Assembly (NCBI GenBank): GCA_015832175.1
Contig: WJXW01000007.1
Coordinates: 868,001 to 932,000, forward strand
Direction: 5' to 3'
Origin: Paraphaeosphaeria minitans
Lineage: Eukaryota; Ascomycota; Dothideomycetes; Pleosporales; Didymosphaeriaceae
DNA: 64,000 nucleotides
Position 1 is the first letter of the stretch. Each line of letters starts with the position of its first letter. Position numbers and translations under genes: made by a program. Below the pieces are notes generated by a model, which had not been told where the DNA came from, searched no databases, and saw nothing but the letters and a program-made list of their open reading frames with translations. This document shows, piece by piece, positions 42,370 through 53,375 of this stretch.

Positions 42370-43380
42370 TCATATCCCAGTCATGTGGACTTCCCGTCCA
42401 GCACCCCACGGCTGCAGGAATTCAGCCTCGTCGAAATCGCTGGGGCTTCCAACGACCACGCGCCCTTCAGTCATGTCTGCGTTCTCGAGATCCATGTCCA
42501 TATCCACCTCCTTGACGATCATGCCATCGACATCCGTCGCTCTCAATCCCGATCTCCTTGTCTTAGGGTGTACGAACGACCGCAGTGGTGCTTGTGGGAA
42601 GCTATTCGGAGGCGTCGCCGAGAGAGGTGAGATAGGTACCTCGTCCTCCGATACCTTTACGGGTAGCTTGAACAGGAAATTTGAGCTGAGGCGGGCGGGC
42701 GGTTCGTCTTCATCTTGCCAAGAGCGCTTGTGCAAGTTGGTGGGATTGGGCGTCTGAAAGGATGAATTCGAAATGGATGAGCTCGTCGAAGACTGTGAGT
42801 TGAAGGGTTGCGAAAAGGCTTCGGCGGGCAAGGGAAAGATGGTCAGCGCACGCCCTTCCGAGGCATCTGCCCCGCCATAAAGATGCACGTTGGTGACGGG
42901 CTGTTCGGCATACCCACCGATCTTTTGCAGGCCGCAGAAGGGCAGCAGCTCGCGCTGATGCTGCACGTGGGCAGGCACGGGATCGCGAGGTGGTTTGAGG
43001 GTGTATTGCTGGATGGTGGTCATGGTGGTCGAGGCGCCGTTCGGTGACATGGTGAGGGGAGTCTGGACGGAGGGTAGCGACATAGTCTTGTGCGTCTTGT
43101 AGCCCTCAGGCACGCTCTTCCGCACGCGCATGCCTACGCTGAGGAGATCGGCCTGTACGCTCCCTGGGAGCTGCTGCTGGAATTGTTGATGTGGGTGTTG
43201 TCGGTGCTTTGGTCCACTAGCGTTGATGTGCCTCCGGGTGTTTGGTCCAGGTCCCGGCTCGTTGTCGCTCTCAGCAGAATCCCCGAAGTCGTAGGGTGTG
43301 AAGAAGCTGGTGATGGGCGGCTGGTACGGCCTCTTGCTCCTGTGCTGGGAGGAGGGGTGTGTGGTGCCGCCGGATGGCAT
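42370..43380 (-). CDS. Ribonucleotide reductase inhibitor-like protein (Spd1/Dif1 family)
   Basis: A single-exon, 336-aa, mostly disordered protein from ATG 43380. Two short motifs point to the RNR_inhib family that includes S. pombe Spd1 and yeast Dif1: KRPYQPPITSFF at residues 16-27 near the N-terminus, and SVGMRVRKSVPEGYKT at about 81-96. Proteins of this group bind ribonucleotide reductase subunits, keep the small subunit in the nucleus or inhibit the enzyme, and are destroyed after DNA damage or in S phase. The remainder is Ser/Pro-rich with an acidic C-terminal part (VKEVDMDMDLENADMTEGR). The family call rests on the two motifs as I remember them. The length is greater than Spd1 (124 aa), as usual for filamentous ascomycetes. 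Confidence 0.65.
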   Translation of the reverse strand: MPSGGTTHPSSQHRSKRPYQPPITSFFTPYDFGDSAESDNEPGPGPNTRRHINASGPKHRQHPHQQFQQQLPGSVQADLLSVGMRVRKSVPEGYKTHKTMSLPSVQTPLTMSPNGASTTMTTIQQYTLKPPRDPVPAHVQHQRELLPFCGLQKIGGYAEQPVTNVHLYGGADASEGRALTIFPLPAEAFSQPFNSQSSTSSSISNSSFQTPNPTNLHKRSWQDEDEPPARLSSNFLFKLPVKVSEDEVPISPLSATPPNSFPQAPLRSFVHPKTRRSGLRATDVDGMIVKEVDMDMDLENADMTEGRVVVGSPSDFDEAEFLQPWGAGREVHMTGI

Positions 43381-44547
43381 TATCGGAAGGGGGCAGCCGG
43401 GAGATGAGAGGATATCGAGTGTTTGAGGGGCTTACCTAGGTAGACCCGCGAAATGTGCGCTGGTTGGTGCGCGCAACACAACCCTGGCCTCGAGCTTCGG
43501 GAGCTGAAAGGGGATCGCCTGGGCACAGGGCGGAGAGAGTTGCCGGGGGGCGTGTGCTGTTGCCGTAATCAATAATATGGGGACGCTCAGTATCTATGCG
43601 GCGGTGGTGGGCGGGTAGGTAGAAGCCAGACGGCGTGACGGCGAAGGTCGAGCGCAGCAACGTTGAACGCCGGCACGGGCCAGGTACCTATTGATTGTAC
43701 TTAAACTCGGGCTGCTAATGACGACGTTGGGCGGTCCGTAGGTACGTATGAGGGGGAAGAGACGCGCCGCGCAGCGATCATCTGTCTCGTCTCCGGGATT
43801 GATGAGCGGCCGGCACGAACGCGTCTGAACGGCGTGCTTGTGCTTGCTAGGCGAGCAGATCCGGGTCATCAACGTGAATCAGCGTCCAGCGCACAGATGG
43901 CTCGGGATTGAATCGGTAGTGGCCCGCAGTGGGCAGTCTTAAAATAAACGTCGATGTCGGCGTTGAGATATTCAGAATTTCAGATGCTGGCGGATCCATT
44001 CGGCGCAAAGTTCGGTCGCATGCGCTCTTTAACCCAAACTGCAAGCACGGAGGAACTGCTTTGTCTACTGCACCTACAACTGAATGGACCCATTTAAACG
44101 AGATCGCAATTGGCATACGCTTGCATCGGATTGCAGTGTTGGCTGACTAGCACTAGCATCCACAGCTCCTAGTCCGTCGCTTCAAGCCCATATGCCCACG
44201 ACGGCGTCTAACAAGACATGATTCCTTGATGAGATTGTTGTATCAACGGCTTTTCCCTCACTGGTTTCACGCATAGAGTCGACATGCAGGCGTACACATC
44301 GATTTGAACATCGTTGGATTGATATACCTATATGTATACAAATGCTAACAATTGCTCCTAGGTTTGTTCCGCCGATGTGATTCCCGATTCCCATTGCGCC
44401 CGTGCTTTTGCCAATGTGAGCGCATCTTCATTATTATCTTCTTTCGTACCGCCCATCACCATATGAATAATCTTGTTCACTGGGTTGCGTCTCTCGTTGT
44501 AGTCGCCATCACCGCACCTGCGTCGGGGGCCGGCACACAGCATCCCC
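43381..44547. other. Intergenic, one weak small ORF
   Basis: This contains the promoter of the RNR-inhibitor-like gene and the 3' flank of the four-span membrane protein gene. The only frame of interest is the 89-codon minus-strand ORF at 43847-44116, listed separately. Confidence 0.45.
43847..44116 (-). CDS. Small hypothetical protein, weakly supported
   Basis: An ATG-initiated 89-aa frame (MPIAISFKWVHSVVGAVDKA...) ending with STFILRLPTAGHYRFNPEPS and VDDPDLLA. The C-terminal half has ordinary protein character, but nothing is recognised, no intron is seen, and no neighbour supports it. It could be a chance ORF. Confidence 0.2.
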   Translation of the reverse strand: MPIAISFKWVHSVVGAVDKAVPPCLQFGLKSACDRTLRRMDPPASEILNISTPTSTFILRLPTAGHYRFNPEPSVRWTLIHVDDPDLLA

Positions 44548-45285
44548 TCACGACTGTTGCATCTCCAACTCCTTCCTCTCCTGCCGCTCGCTCCACTTAT
44601 CCGCCATCCAGCCCACAACACTCAGGCCAATGCTTACGCACAGCAATACAAACAGTACCAAGGTCCCGTAGAGCGCAAACTTGCTCTGGTGGCACAGCGA
44701 GGTAAAGTTGCCGTTGCCCATGTTACTCGCAAGCGCCATATCCTGCTGCATCGGTGCGCTGTTCTTGTATTTGCAGGTCCACGTCTGGATGGTGTCGCGC
44801 TCGGACCTGGCGTTCAGGATGTGCACGTAGATGACCGTAACGACGGTGAGGAGCGAAGATGGGCCAGTGGATCCAAGGGCCAGGAGCGCGCGCAAAGTGT
44901 GCTTGTTCGCGAGGTTGACCTGCCGTCGCTGTTAATACTGACACCGAGTAGGATCTGTGAAGAGAGATTATTACCTGAGGAATGAGCGACATGATGAGGA
45001 AGACGCCGGACAGAGCGAGAGTCACTGTCGCAGACGCGATCAATGCATTGGTGCCGTGCACCTTGAAGTGCTGAGGCCAAAGCGGAAGCCACCATGGGTT
45101 GGATGTCTAGAACAGATCCTGTTAGCGACCATCTCGATCGACGTTCGACCTAGGCTTCCTACCTGCTGCTTGTTGAAGACATCGAGAGTATGCGCGGCAG
45201 TGCCCAGAATCGCAATGCTGAAAGCAACTACGAGGCCAGTGATGACCGTCTGGGCCAAGTGCAAAGGTGCAGGGTTGATCTTCAT
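44548..45285 (-). CDS. Four-span integral membrane protein, unknown family
   Basis: Three exons: complement(join(44548..44919,44975..45106,45163..45285)), 208 aa. The start is the first ATG of its frame (MKINPAPLHLAQ). Four hydrophobic segments are clear: VITGLVVAFSIAILGTA, ALIASATVTLALSGVFLIM, SSLLTVVTVIYVHIL and FALYGTLVLFVLLCVSIGLSVV. Between spans 3 and 4 lies a loop with two cysteines (TWTCKYKN and SLCHQSK) that could form a disulfide outside the cytosol. The C-terminus is charged (DKWSERQERKELEMQQ). The layout recalls MARVEL- or SUR7-like fungal plasma-membrane proteins, but I cannot assign one. Introns of 56 and 55 nt (GTAGGA and GTAATA donors) join KQQ to TSNPWW and LIPQ to VNLANK. 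Confidence 0.75.
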
Positions 45286-46643
45286 CTTGACTTTGTGTTT
45301 ACGTTGTAGGATTTCCAGAAAATTGCTTTTTAAAGTGGCCAAGGTGGCGTAGTATCGTAATGTAGATATAAAGAATAGACTGAAAAGGCGGGTACACAAC
45401 CAGGTACACCCAAGCCCAAGGAACGACTTTGAACAAACAACAAACACAAAAAGACAGAAAACGTCTGCGACGAACGTTGATATAACTCGAGGTAGCTGGC
45501 TTGCCTGAGAAGAAAGGAGTCTCACGATGAGGGAGATCCCAGCCTTTAAAACATACCCACAGCCGTCGCTGTTTCAAGCGTCTGGCGCCCCGTCTGCACT
45601 ACCATCCCATGCACATTTGCCCTTACATCCAAAAATAAGCAAGTGTCGACTCGGGCGCGTCGATCCAGCGTGGTTCTCAGACTCGGAAAGCCTACAATAG
45701 CAAGGCGCGACGACGCTGCAGGGTGCGCGCGTAGCAATACACCTGTCGAAAATAGTGCCCTACTTTACTTTCTACAACTCCCCTCTTGACCGTTTTCTGC
45801 AGTGCCATCTCCACATCTCCACATCTTCAACATCCAAGCAAGAGCTCATTGGCCTCACAGACGGCCGATACCCGACCATTAAGCACCGTGGCTGGCCTGT
45901 TTGTCCACTTCGACGCGTGGCATCGAGTGTCTGGCAATATGGAGAAACAGCACAGCGAATGAGACGCTGTAACAGCCCTTATACGGGTGCCCAGGCTTCC
46001 GAAACGGGGTTGGAGGTGGATGGGCGCTTCGAAGAGTGCAGGTGTAGAAGATGATTCGGTCGAGGTTGGGCGCTTATGCTGTGTGGTGGGGTCTGATTGG
46101 TCGGGTGGGCAGTGATGCCGACGACTCAGGAGCATAGAATACACAACCTTTGCAGGCTCTGCGACAGTATTTTTAAGATGTCGAGAAACGGAATCGATGG
46201 TGAGTCGAGAATCTTCTTCTTGAGGTCGTCTCAACAGAATAATGTCCCGCCACCACTTCCTCGTCTACCGCTTTACTGAGCTTCTTTTACGATCCCACGA
46301 CAGAACCAGCTGAACAGATTTATTACTCAACATATCATGAACAGGCTGAAGTGGTATCGGAAAACACCAATTCGGTCACGTCCAACACTGCAGTAAGGGG
46401 TCAATCTCGTATCGTCCTAAGTAGCAACGATCTGCGTTGATGTCAGCAACAAACCATTACCTAGAACTCAATGACGCTATCTTTGACGCGGTACTTCTCA
46501 AATCTGAGATGTAGGGTTGTTGTTCAGGGCATATGACTGTCGGTACGATCCAGCGGAATGATGCGTTGACATTGTTCTATTTGGAAAAAATTGCACCCTG
46601 TCCTAGGTTGCTTGGGTATTGTTGCTTCCCTCTTGCCGCTAAC
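45286..46643. other. Intergenic, no gene seen
   Basis: Promoter of the four-span membrane protein, then 3' flank of the LysM gene. Frames here are short, and none is protein-like. Confidence 0.45.
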
Positions 46644-47514
46644 TCATGACATCTGCCTAGCGAGCCCCCCTCCGCTACCGCCCAATATCCATTTTCGTTT
46701 GCTACTGCTTTGAAGGTCCTTAGCTTTCTTTTTCCTCGCTGCCTCTAATGGATGCTCTTTCTCCCATCGCTCGTCGGCCTTGAAAGCGGCTATGGCATCC
46801 TCAAGGTCGTAGTCTGCTTGCTGCAAGTATAATAACGCCACATCATATCTGTATTGAGGAGCAGCGCTCCTCCTGATTAGCTGGACTCTTTCACAGGTTG
46901 CTCAGTGGTCTTGCTTACTCGGCGACCTTGCACCCCACCATAAACTTTCTCACCTTACCCTTCCTGATCTCTTCCACTTCCCCTTCAAGTGGTCTCGGAC
47001 TCAGGCTCACGGCACCTTTATAGTACTCCCCGGGTATCAAAATCGTCCTCCGCGCTACCAGGAGATGGTTAGCGAACATGTTGTTCGTTCGTCTTAATGC
47101 ATCCGCAGGCACGCCGTATCGCAGAGACAGGGACGATATTGTGTCGTTGTTTGGGTCAACAAAGTGTAGGACATCAGGCGCACTGTCTGCCGGTGCATCC
47201 TTTGACTTTTCCGGTGGTGATTGTAGTGAATTGTGTGCTGAGTATGGCGGAGGCTCCTTCACTGACCCATCCGCCGGTGGCGAATACGCTGGAGGATCTC
47301 GTAGACCTTGCGGCAGGGGCGAGGGTACGAGGGAAACCTGGCAAAATGGGCAGTACGTTTTAAAGCGTGGGTTATCCGTCATGCATCGAGCGCATATCGC
47401 TCGACCGCAGCATTCGAGTCGGCGCTCATACTGTGTAGGCTTCTCGGTCTTCTCGTCGTACGTGGGCGGTATCGAGGATAGCAATGCAGCACAAGTACAG
47501 CAGGCTTCGGACAT
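46644..47514 (-). CDS. Intracellular RING-like / LysM / UBA-like three-domain protein
   Basis: Two exons: complement(join(46644..46848,46919..47514)), 266 aa. The N-terminus carries a Cys-rich zinc-finger-like module (CCTC, LECCGRAICARCM and CPFCQ within residues 5-60), resembling a RING or FYVE-like finger. After a Pro-rich linker comes a LysM domain (about 115-165: LHFVDPNNDTISSLSLRYGV, ADALRRTNNM, ILIPGEYY). The last exon adds a UBA-like helical end (DVALLYLQQADYDLEDAIAAF) and a basic tail. There is no signal peptide, so this LysM is intracellular and probably not a secreted chitin-binding effector. The 70-nt intron (GTAAGC...ACAG) joins CKVAE to YDVALLYL. The architecture suggests a ubiquitin-related adaptor; the biochemical role is unknown. 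Confidence 0.8.
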
Positions 47515-48181
47515 GGCGGTACTGTTATGCTCGTGAGAAATACGGTGAGTGATGTCAAACTTTGGGATCTAGGAAGATGCACGACGAGTTGGACCGCTGT
47601 AAAGGCGGAGAGGCAAACAGACGTGCCAAAGATAACTGTGGTACGTCACGACTGACTAAGTCCACTAATGTGAACGGGGGCTCACGTGTGCAAGATGAGT
47701 CGAGCCACTGAAGTCATACAGTATTAGTGGGTTGAATATATTTGTATTGATTGTATACACGACATAACCAACAGTTGAAGATGCGGCGGAGAAGCGTGAC
47801 ACGGGAGTTATCCAGCGGAAGGGCGTAGAGCGCGACGACACGCACGGACCAGACTCGGCCCGCGCGTTTTGCCGAGAGTCCCACTGTCCAAAATCTGTTC
47901 GAACTTTCGCTTCGCCTGTTCATCACCGCCAATATCGACTCTACCACCACGACCTCTAGAGGTATGTCGACGATGTCCTACCGAGTGCCCTTCAGATAGC
48001 CGGAAGATGCAATTGCCTCGCGCCTATGCGCCAGTGCGACACTGCTTTTCCCTGCGACAGAGTTGAAGACCCCTCACGTCGCAGACTGGGGGCACTCTTT
48101 TAGCTCGGGCTTCTGGAGGCTAACTTCCACACAGATACCTTGATCGCCCTCAGCCATTGAGAATCTCCTTACACCGCCAAA
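47515..48181. promoter_or_regulatory. Divergent promoter between the LysM gene and RPS22
   Basis: A 667-bp non-coding region between outward-facing starts, one of them a highly expressed ribosomal protein gene. No TATA box is obvious next to RPS22. No protein-like frame. Confidence 0.5.
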
Positions 48182-48840
48182 ATGGTCAAGACCTCCGTTC
48201 TCAACGATGCGCTCAACGCCATCAACAACGCCGAGAAGTCTGGCAAGCGCCAGGTTCTCATCCGCCCGTCGTCCAAGGTCATCATCAAGTTCTTGACTGT
48301 TATGCAGAAGCACGGTATGCATCCTTCGGATTTCTTCTCTCTGCACCATTTCCCTTCCTGCGTGTTGATAACTAGGCATTGGTTCTGCTCGCTCCATCGA
48401 CCATTTGCCCTTTAAGTACACGCTATATCAACGCGAAGAACTTACACGTCTTCGGATCCTCATGACGTCTGATGTTTATTTCTTCGCGACATACTATCAT
48501 TCTGCCTCTCGAGTTGCTATTCTTTGCTTTGCCGCTGTTGCAAGCCACGCGAAGGTCCACAGTCGACTCATGATTTGCAGGTTACATCGGCGAGTTCGAG
48601 GAGGTTGACGACCACCGCAACGGCAAGATCGTCATCCAGCTCAACGGCCGTATCAACAAGACCGGTGTCATCTCTCCCCGCTACAACGTCCAGCTCCGCG
48701 ACCTCGAGAAGTGGGTTGTGAAGCTCCTTCCTTCGCGTCAATTCGGTTACATCGTCCTCACCACCTCCGCCGGTATCATGGACCACGAGGAGGCCCGTAG
48801 GAAGCACGTTGCCGGAAAGATCCTTGGTTTCTTCTACTAG
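48182..48840 (+). CDS. rps22: 40S ribosomal protein S22 (uS8, S15a)
   Basis: Two exons: join(48182..48314,48581..48840), 130 aa, the exact length of yeast Rps22. It is a small-subunit protein that binds 18S rRNA in the platform/body. The protein reads [19 protein letters not shown] from the start to [11 protein letters not shown] at the end, with the uS8 core [14 protein letters not shown] and the C-terminal [12 protein letters not shown]. The intron (48315-48580) is 266 nt, three to five times longer than nearly all others in the window, and splits the codon of Gly in QKHG-YIGEF. Long introns in ribosomal protein genes often carry regulatory signals or a snoRNA, and yeast RPS22B hosts snR44. 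Confidence 0.97.
48315..48580 (+). other. Long (266-nt) intron of RPS22
   Basis: Donor GTATGC and acceptor TTTGCAG. I looked for box C/D and H/ACA features. TCTGATGT near 48,468 and scattered CTGA/ACA triplets are present, but no convincing snoRNA fold could be made by eye. Confidence 0.6.
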
Positions 48841-49032
48841 ACTACTAGAGAGTGCAGTCGATGTATACCCTGGGCTCAGAATCATGCTACGTACCCTAGG
48901 TCGAGCATCTCTGTCATGATAACGGCTATCAAAAGTTTTCACGACCCATATCAAATCAGCTTTTTTGTGATGCTCATCGATCGTCTCGTAAAGTATCATG
49001 TTTTAACGGTACTATTTGGATCTATGTTGTAC

Positions 49033-50385
49033 TCAAGTCTTCCGTGCCACCCAAAACGACGCCCGATACGTGCTCTGCAGCATGCTCCGCTGGTTGGTGA
49101 TATACCCAGTGTCGATGCCCAGCTCATGCTTCTCAATGCTGAACCCGAAATGCTGCACCAACGAAACGACCTCATCGTTCGTAAGCTCAACACTACCCGG
49201 GTCCGCAATTCCCACATCCTCACTCTTGCTCGCTCCCTTCCTATCATCCGCACCTTCCTGTGGGTCCTGTATTCGCGACGCGTGGTGCCAGAGCAGCGGA
49301 CCAAGATTGATCCACAGGCCGCCGCGCTTCAGACAGTTGCGCACCGTCTCAATGTATCGTATTATGTTAGGTGCTGTGTCAATGAAGAACACCGTTGCAA
49401 CGACATCGAAGGCGTGCTTGTACTCCGGCTTGCTGTACAGTACAATGAAGTCGCCCGTGGACATACTCATCTCTCCCCTGTCACCTTCTGATAATACTGA
49501 CGCTGGATGCACGTCAGGAATATTGTAGGTACGGAACTGGTCTGCGCGGCTAAGATGGTTCGAGCAATTCAGCGCAAAAGGTGCAATCTTGAATTGGCCT
49601 GCTTTCGACATGTGGTTGAGAACGAGCGAAGAGGCCATGATCTCGTGGTAGGATATCTCGTTGCCTTCAACGCTATAGCCTGCTCTGCAGATGTCGAAGA
49701 CCAGCCTTCCGAGTCCTGCACCTGGGACGAGGATGTTCATATTCTTCTTCTCTATTGCACCGTCTCTTTCTCTTCGCTTTGAGTACTCCGAGGCAAGCAC
49801 GGAGAGAATGGGGGCAAAACATGCTCCCCGTTCGACCTCTCCTTCGCTGCTCCACTCGCGATAGAATTGATTTACACAGCTTCGCGCCTTTTCCATATCA
49901 TTCGGTGTCGCCTTAGCCCCCAAATGGTCCATCACCGCGCTGAAGACTTGGAAGGGGTCGTGTGCGTACTTCTCGGGCACAATGCTGGCAACCTGCTCGC
50001 TATCCATATTGGGTGCGACAAAGGCCCGGAAACCTGCGCAAAATATGGCCTCCGCGAGCTCAGCATTAGAATCAATCAAGTCGTCAAGATGCGTGAGAGA
50101 ATCCAGGACGGAAAAAGGAGGTTGGCTGAGGAGTGTCCAGTGAGCGGAGGGAAGAGAGTAGAAAGCCCGGCGTCGGATATGAGTCGTGTTGTAGTGGGCG
50201 ACACGGCGGTACGAGCTGGTTGTATATCAGTCAGGCATTTTTAGTATCAGTATTCGTGATAGTCGGTCACAAGGGGTACATGAAGAACCGTACCGGAAAG
50301 AATCTAGCACCGATAGGAGGTAGGTACGCTCTTCTAAATCGAACATAGGATTGAATTCGTCCATCCGCTCCTCTTCTCCATCCAT
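49033..50385 (-). CDS. Carnosine N-methyltransferase (N2227 family, CARNMT1/YNL092W)
   Basis: Two exons: complement(join(49033..50215,50294..50385)), 424 aa, near yeast YNL092W (400 aa). SAM-dependent enzyme that methylates the histidine imidazole of carnosine-type dipeptides to anserine; fungal substrates are not settled. The SAM-binding glycine loop is VPGAGLGRL at about 194-202. FDVVATVFFIDTAPNIIRYIETV and KRGGLWINLGPLLWHH are the hallmark N2227 blocks. Exon 1 supplies MDGEEERMDEFNPMF and SVLDSFR. The 78-nt intron (GTACGG...CCAG) joins it to SYRRVAHYN. A 323-bp divergent promoter is shared with the proteasome chaperone gene. Confidence 0.92.
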
Positions 50386-50708
50386 TTTGAACGGTGGGGT
50401 ATTTTGTCCAGTTGATACGTTTGCTTCCAATACAAGTTGTCTTACAATCTAAGTTTACGAGTCGGCGGCATTTCGTGAATCGTGTACTTTACAGTCTTGG
50501 AAAACCGAGCAGACAGGCGTAATCCGGCTGTTTGTTATATGGAAGAAAGCAAGAGGCTCAAAATCGACTGTGCAGAGATCGTGAGTGCACCGTGGTGTTG
50601 AATCGCGATTCGCCAAGAAGATAGGTAACCCCGCTTAAAGTCCGCGCTCGTTCCTCTTGAGCTTCGTCCAGCTTTCCCGCACCCAAACCAACACAGCTAT
50701 TGCCCAAC
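50386..50708. promoter_or_regulatory. Divergent promoter between carnosine methyltransferase and Pba4-like genes
   Basis: A compact 323-bp region with starts facing outward on both sides. No TATA box is seen. A yeast-type PACE element (GGTGGCAAA), expected for proteasome genes, is not present. Confidence 0.5.
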
Positions 50709-51236
50709 ATGGCGGCCACCCTCGAAAAAAGCATCAGAGAGCTAGGATTGACAAACGGCGATGCCCCCACCTCCCCGATCTCTGTCTCATTTCCCTTACC
50801 TCGTGCCCCGCAAACAAATATCCACGTACAACTACACGACAACGGCCCAAATGTCCTAATCTTTCTCGCTACTTCCACACCTGAATCTTCTAACGCCGCG
50901 CCCCTCGGTAGCTTCGTCTATGCTATGCCCAATGTAAGTTCTCTTCACTTGTCCCCCGCCTCTATCGATATGCTAACGAACGTCATACAGAGAAGCAATC
51001 CTTCCGATCCTCTGAGCACGCCGTTATTCACACCTCCGACCACGCTGGACTTCACAACGCGAATGTCGAAAATTTTGACGAGGAGACTGAAGAAGCCGGT
51101 ATATGTCGGAAACTCGATAAGCTTCGCCAGTGCGGGCATGGGAGGAACGGTTGAGGAAGAGATGGAGGGTTTCAAGAGAGTGGTTGAAGTTGTTGTGGGA
51201 TTAGTGAATCAAGAAAACACTGCTCGCGAGAGCTGA
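50709..51236 (+). CDS. Proteasome assembly chaperone 4-like protein (Pba4/Poc4)
   Basis: Two exons: join(50709..50933,50991..51236), 156 aa (yeast Poc4 is 148). Predicted to pair with Pba3 and guide alpha-ring assembly of the 20S proteasome. Visible features are a beta-rich first half (TNIHVQLHDNGPNVLIFLAT, GSFVYAMPN) and the conserved second half TPPTTLDFTTRMSKILTRR, KPVYVGNSISFA and EEMEGFKRVVEVV, which matches the small fungal PAC4 family as I remember it. The 57-nt intron (GTAAGT...ACAG, branch CTAAC) joins AMPN to RSNPSD. Start: the first ATG (MAATLEKS). The family is short and diverged, so moderate confidence. Confidence 0.65.
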   Translation: MAATLEKSIRELGLTNGDAPTSPISVSFPLPRAPQTNIHVQLHDNGPNVLIFLATSTPESSNAAPLGSFVYAMPNVSSLHLSPASIDMLTNVIQRSNPSDPLSTPLFTPPTTLDFTTRMSKILTRRLKKPVYVGNSISFASAGMGGTVEEEMEGFKRVVEVVVGLVNQENTARES

Positions 51237-51565
51237 AGAGAGCACGCATCGCCGATACGAGAGAAGATCCAAGACGCTGTTAGCCAGGTGCCGTAGGGCC
51301 AGTCGGGAGTTGAGAACAGACATGTGGTACAAAAAGATGAAACACGGGTTAGACGCTGGTTCCTGGCCATGGAAAGGCTGCCTAGCCAGGACCCTCTTTC
51401 AGCTTCGGTAACCTGGGACGAGGAGTGTTCGAGAAGAGTGGAAGTTTCGGATAGTCCTATGGTTGGCTCAAGTCACAAATCACAAATCGGCTACATCACA
51501 AGAGTTCAAACTGGGTGCCATTGCTACGAACGGCCGAAGATCCTGAGTTTCTCCGGGCCCACGCT
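51237..51565. other. Convergent 3' intergenic region
   Basis: This lies between the Pba4-like stop and the con-6 stop. Nothing coding. Confidence 0.5.
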
Positions 51566-51866
51566 TTACATGTTGTTCAAGCGCTCCTTCGCACTCTCCT
51601 TGGCCTCATCGGAAACCTTGGGGTTGTTGATGGTAGCCTTTAATCCTCCTGCGATGTTGTTGGGGTTCTTGCCCTCCTCAGAACTCGTTTTGATGTTTCC
51701 ACCGTCGTACTCATTGTCGAGGACCTCGCGAGAGTGCTGCTTGGACTCCTCAGATGTATCTAAACCAACGTTAGCGCTAACATTCGACTAAAGTGTTCTG
51801 TTCTGAGGACTTACTAGGGTTGTTGATGTTGGCCTTGTGGCCGCCAACGACATTACCGGCAGTCAT
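51566..51866 (-). CDS. con-6: Conidiation-specific protein 6 (Con-6)
   Basis: Two exons: complement(join(51566..51759,51815..51866)), 81 aa. A small, very hydrophilic protein made of two con-6 repeats: NVVGGHKANINNPNTSEESK (residues 5-24) and NIAGGLKATINNPKVSDEAK near the C-terminus. The Neurospora homologue accumulates late in conidiation and disappears on germination; molecular function is unknown but it resembles desiccation-type disordered proteins. The 55-nt intron (GTAAGT...TTTAG) interrupts the Asn codon of NNPN. A TATA box (TATAAAG) sits about 120 nt upstream, as expected of a regulated gene. The gene is too short for ordinary ORF cut-offs. Confidence 0.93.
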
Positions 51867-53375
51867 GGTGAGAGAGGTGTTCTGGGGTATGGTGAAAGAA
51901 TTGGTGAGAAGAGCGTCAGGTGATTGCTGTTGTTGTTGCGAAATGGATTGGAACTTATGAGCTTCTACGAGTGCAGGATGCCCGCTCTTTATACTTCGAT
52001 ATCTCCAAACTGTGCCGCCTGGCCTCTCGTTCTTCGTTTGATTCCTGCGTCAACGATATGTTCTCTTTGAAGCCTCCCGGCCCTCATCCCCCGGGAAATG
52101 TGCTCTCATCGCCTGATTCCTACGTCAACGACATCCTCTAACGCGTCTTCGCGCGGTCCCGTGACGTGGCCGGTGTGACGCGCACGTTCTCAAGTGCTTG
52201 ATGATAGCGTTTTTGATCGCTTTTTCTTTGTCCACAATATAGTATCATCATGATCATGCATCGGGGAACTACTGCATGGACCAGAGATGAAGCTTGCAGT
52301 CTCCATTCGGGTAGTGTACCAAAAAAAAGGAAGGTACGGTCTTGCATTCACGAACGGCGCACTCGACCCGCTACAAGCTAGCCATTGAAGGGTTTAGAAT
52401 TGAGACGCGAAGACGCTAGATAACTGAGGATCGGCAATCTCCATAACCCATGGTCTGGACATAGGAGTTCGCTGCGTTCTCACTACCATACCGTATGCTA
52501 GTGTGATCGGGATCAGATCTTAATTGTGGGGTCTCCGATTGACCTAGTCATTAAGACAGCATCGTGAGGATTATTTATGCAGCCCATGGCAGGCTTTCGT
52601 GTCAACATGAAGACTGAAGCAAATATCAATAAAGAGTTTTGTGGTAGCGTAACCCAGGCCACTATACAAGTCTAGAAGTCTGACCTTTTACAGTATTTTC
52701 GGTATTCTTGTTGACGTGAGAGTGCAGGAACTTTGTGATGTAGTGATGTCAAGAGTTGTGCCGTAGTGGATGACGTCAAATCGACCTGTGGTTGCTCAGA
52801 AAGCTTTGTCAACCAATATCACCATCAGCTTCTCGTATTGTCTGCATCTCGTCATCCCTGCACCATCTTTCTCCACCGGGTGCGCACGCGACGATGCATA
52901 TGCATGCATAACTTCCACAACGCTTAACCGACTGACGTGAGCATGCAACACCATGCCTGACGCGAGCGCAGATCGGGAACCTTGATAAAACGCCACTTCA
53001 ATTGTATCAGACGTCGAAGCGACTATAGCATTCTGAGAGACATATGCTATCATTCGTCGTAGGCTAACAAGGACCAGTGTCTCTCAAGGTCTGGAAAGGC
53101 ACCACTGGCGCACATGCATTTGTCTATGCGCCACTGGCTAAATAATTCCAAGTTCGACGCTGTAATGCTAAAATGGCAAAGAAGGTCAACGAGCTACCCG
53201 TGCCACGTTATTCCAAATGGGTCACATACTGCCGTCTTAAGAATGTCTTCACAGCGTCACCCACTTGAGGAAGAGAATTAACGAAAGGAATGCCCCTTGA
53301 CTACATCTGAATTTTTGCCTTGATCAATCTGTTTTCCTGTTCACGGGATAATCTAGGCATGGCCACTTTGCCGAC
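51867..53375. other. con-6 promoter and gene-free region
   Basis: No protein-like frame. AT-richer than the gene block to the left, and no tandem repeat is visible. Confidence 0.45.
51987..51993 (-). promoter_or_regulatory. TATA box of con-6
   Basis: TATAAAG on the minus strand, 121 nt before the con-6 ATG. Confidence 0.45.
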
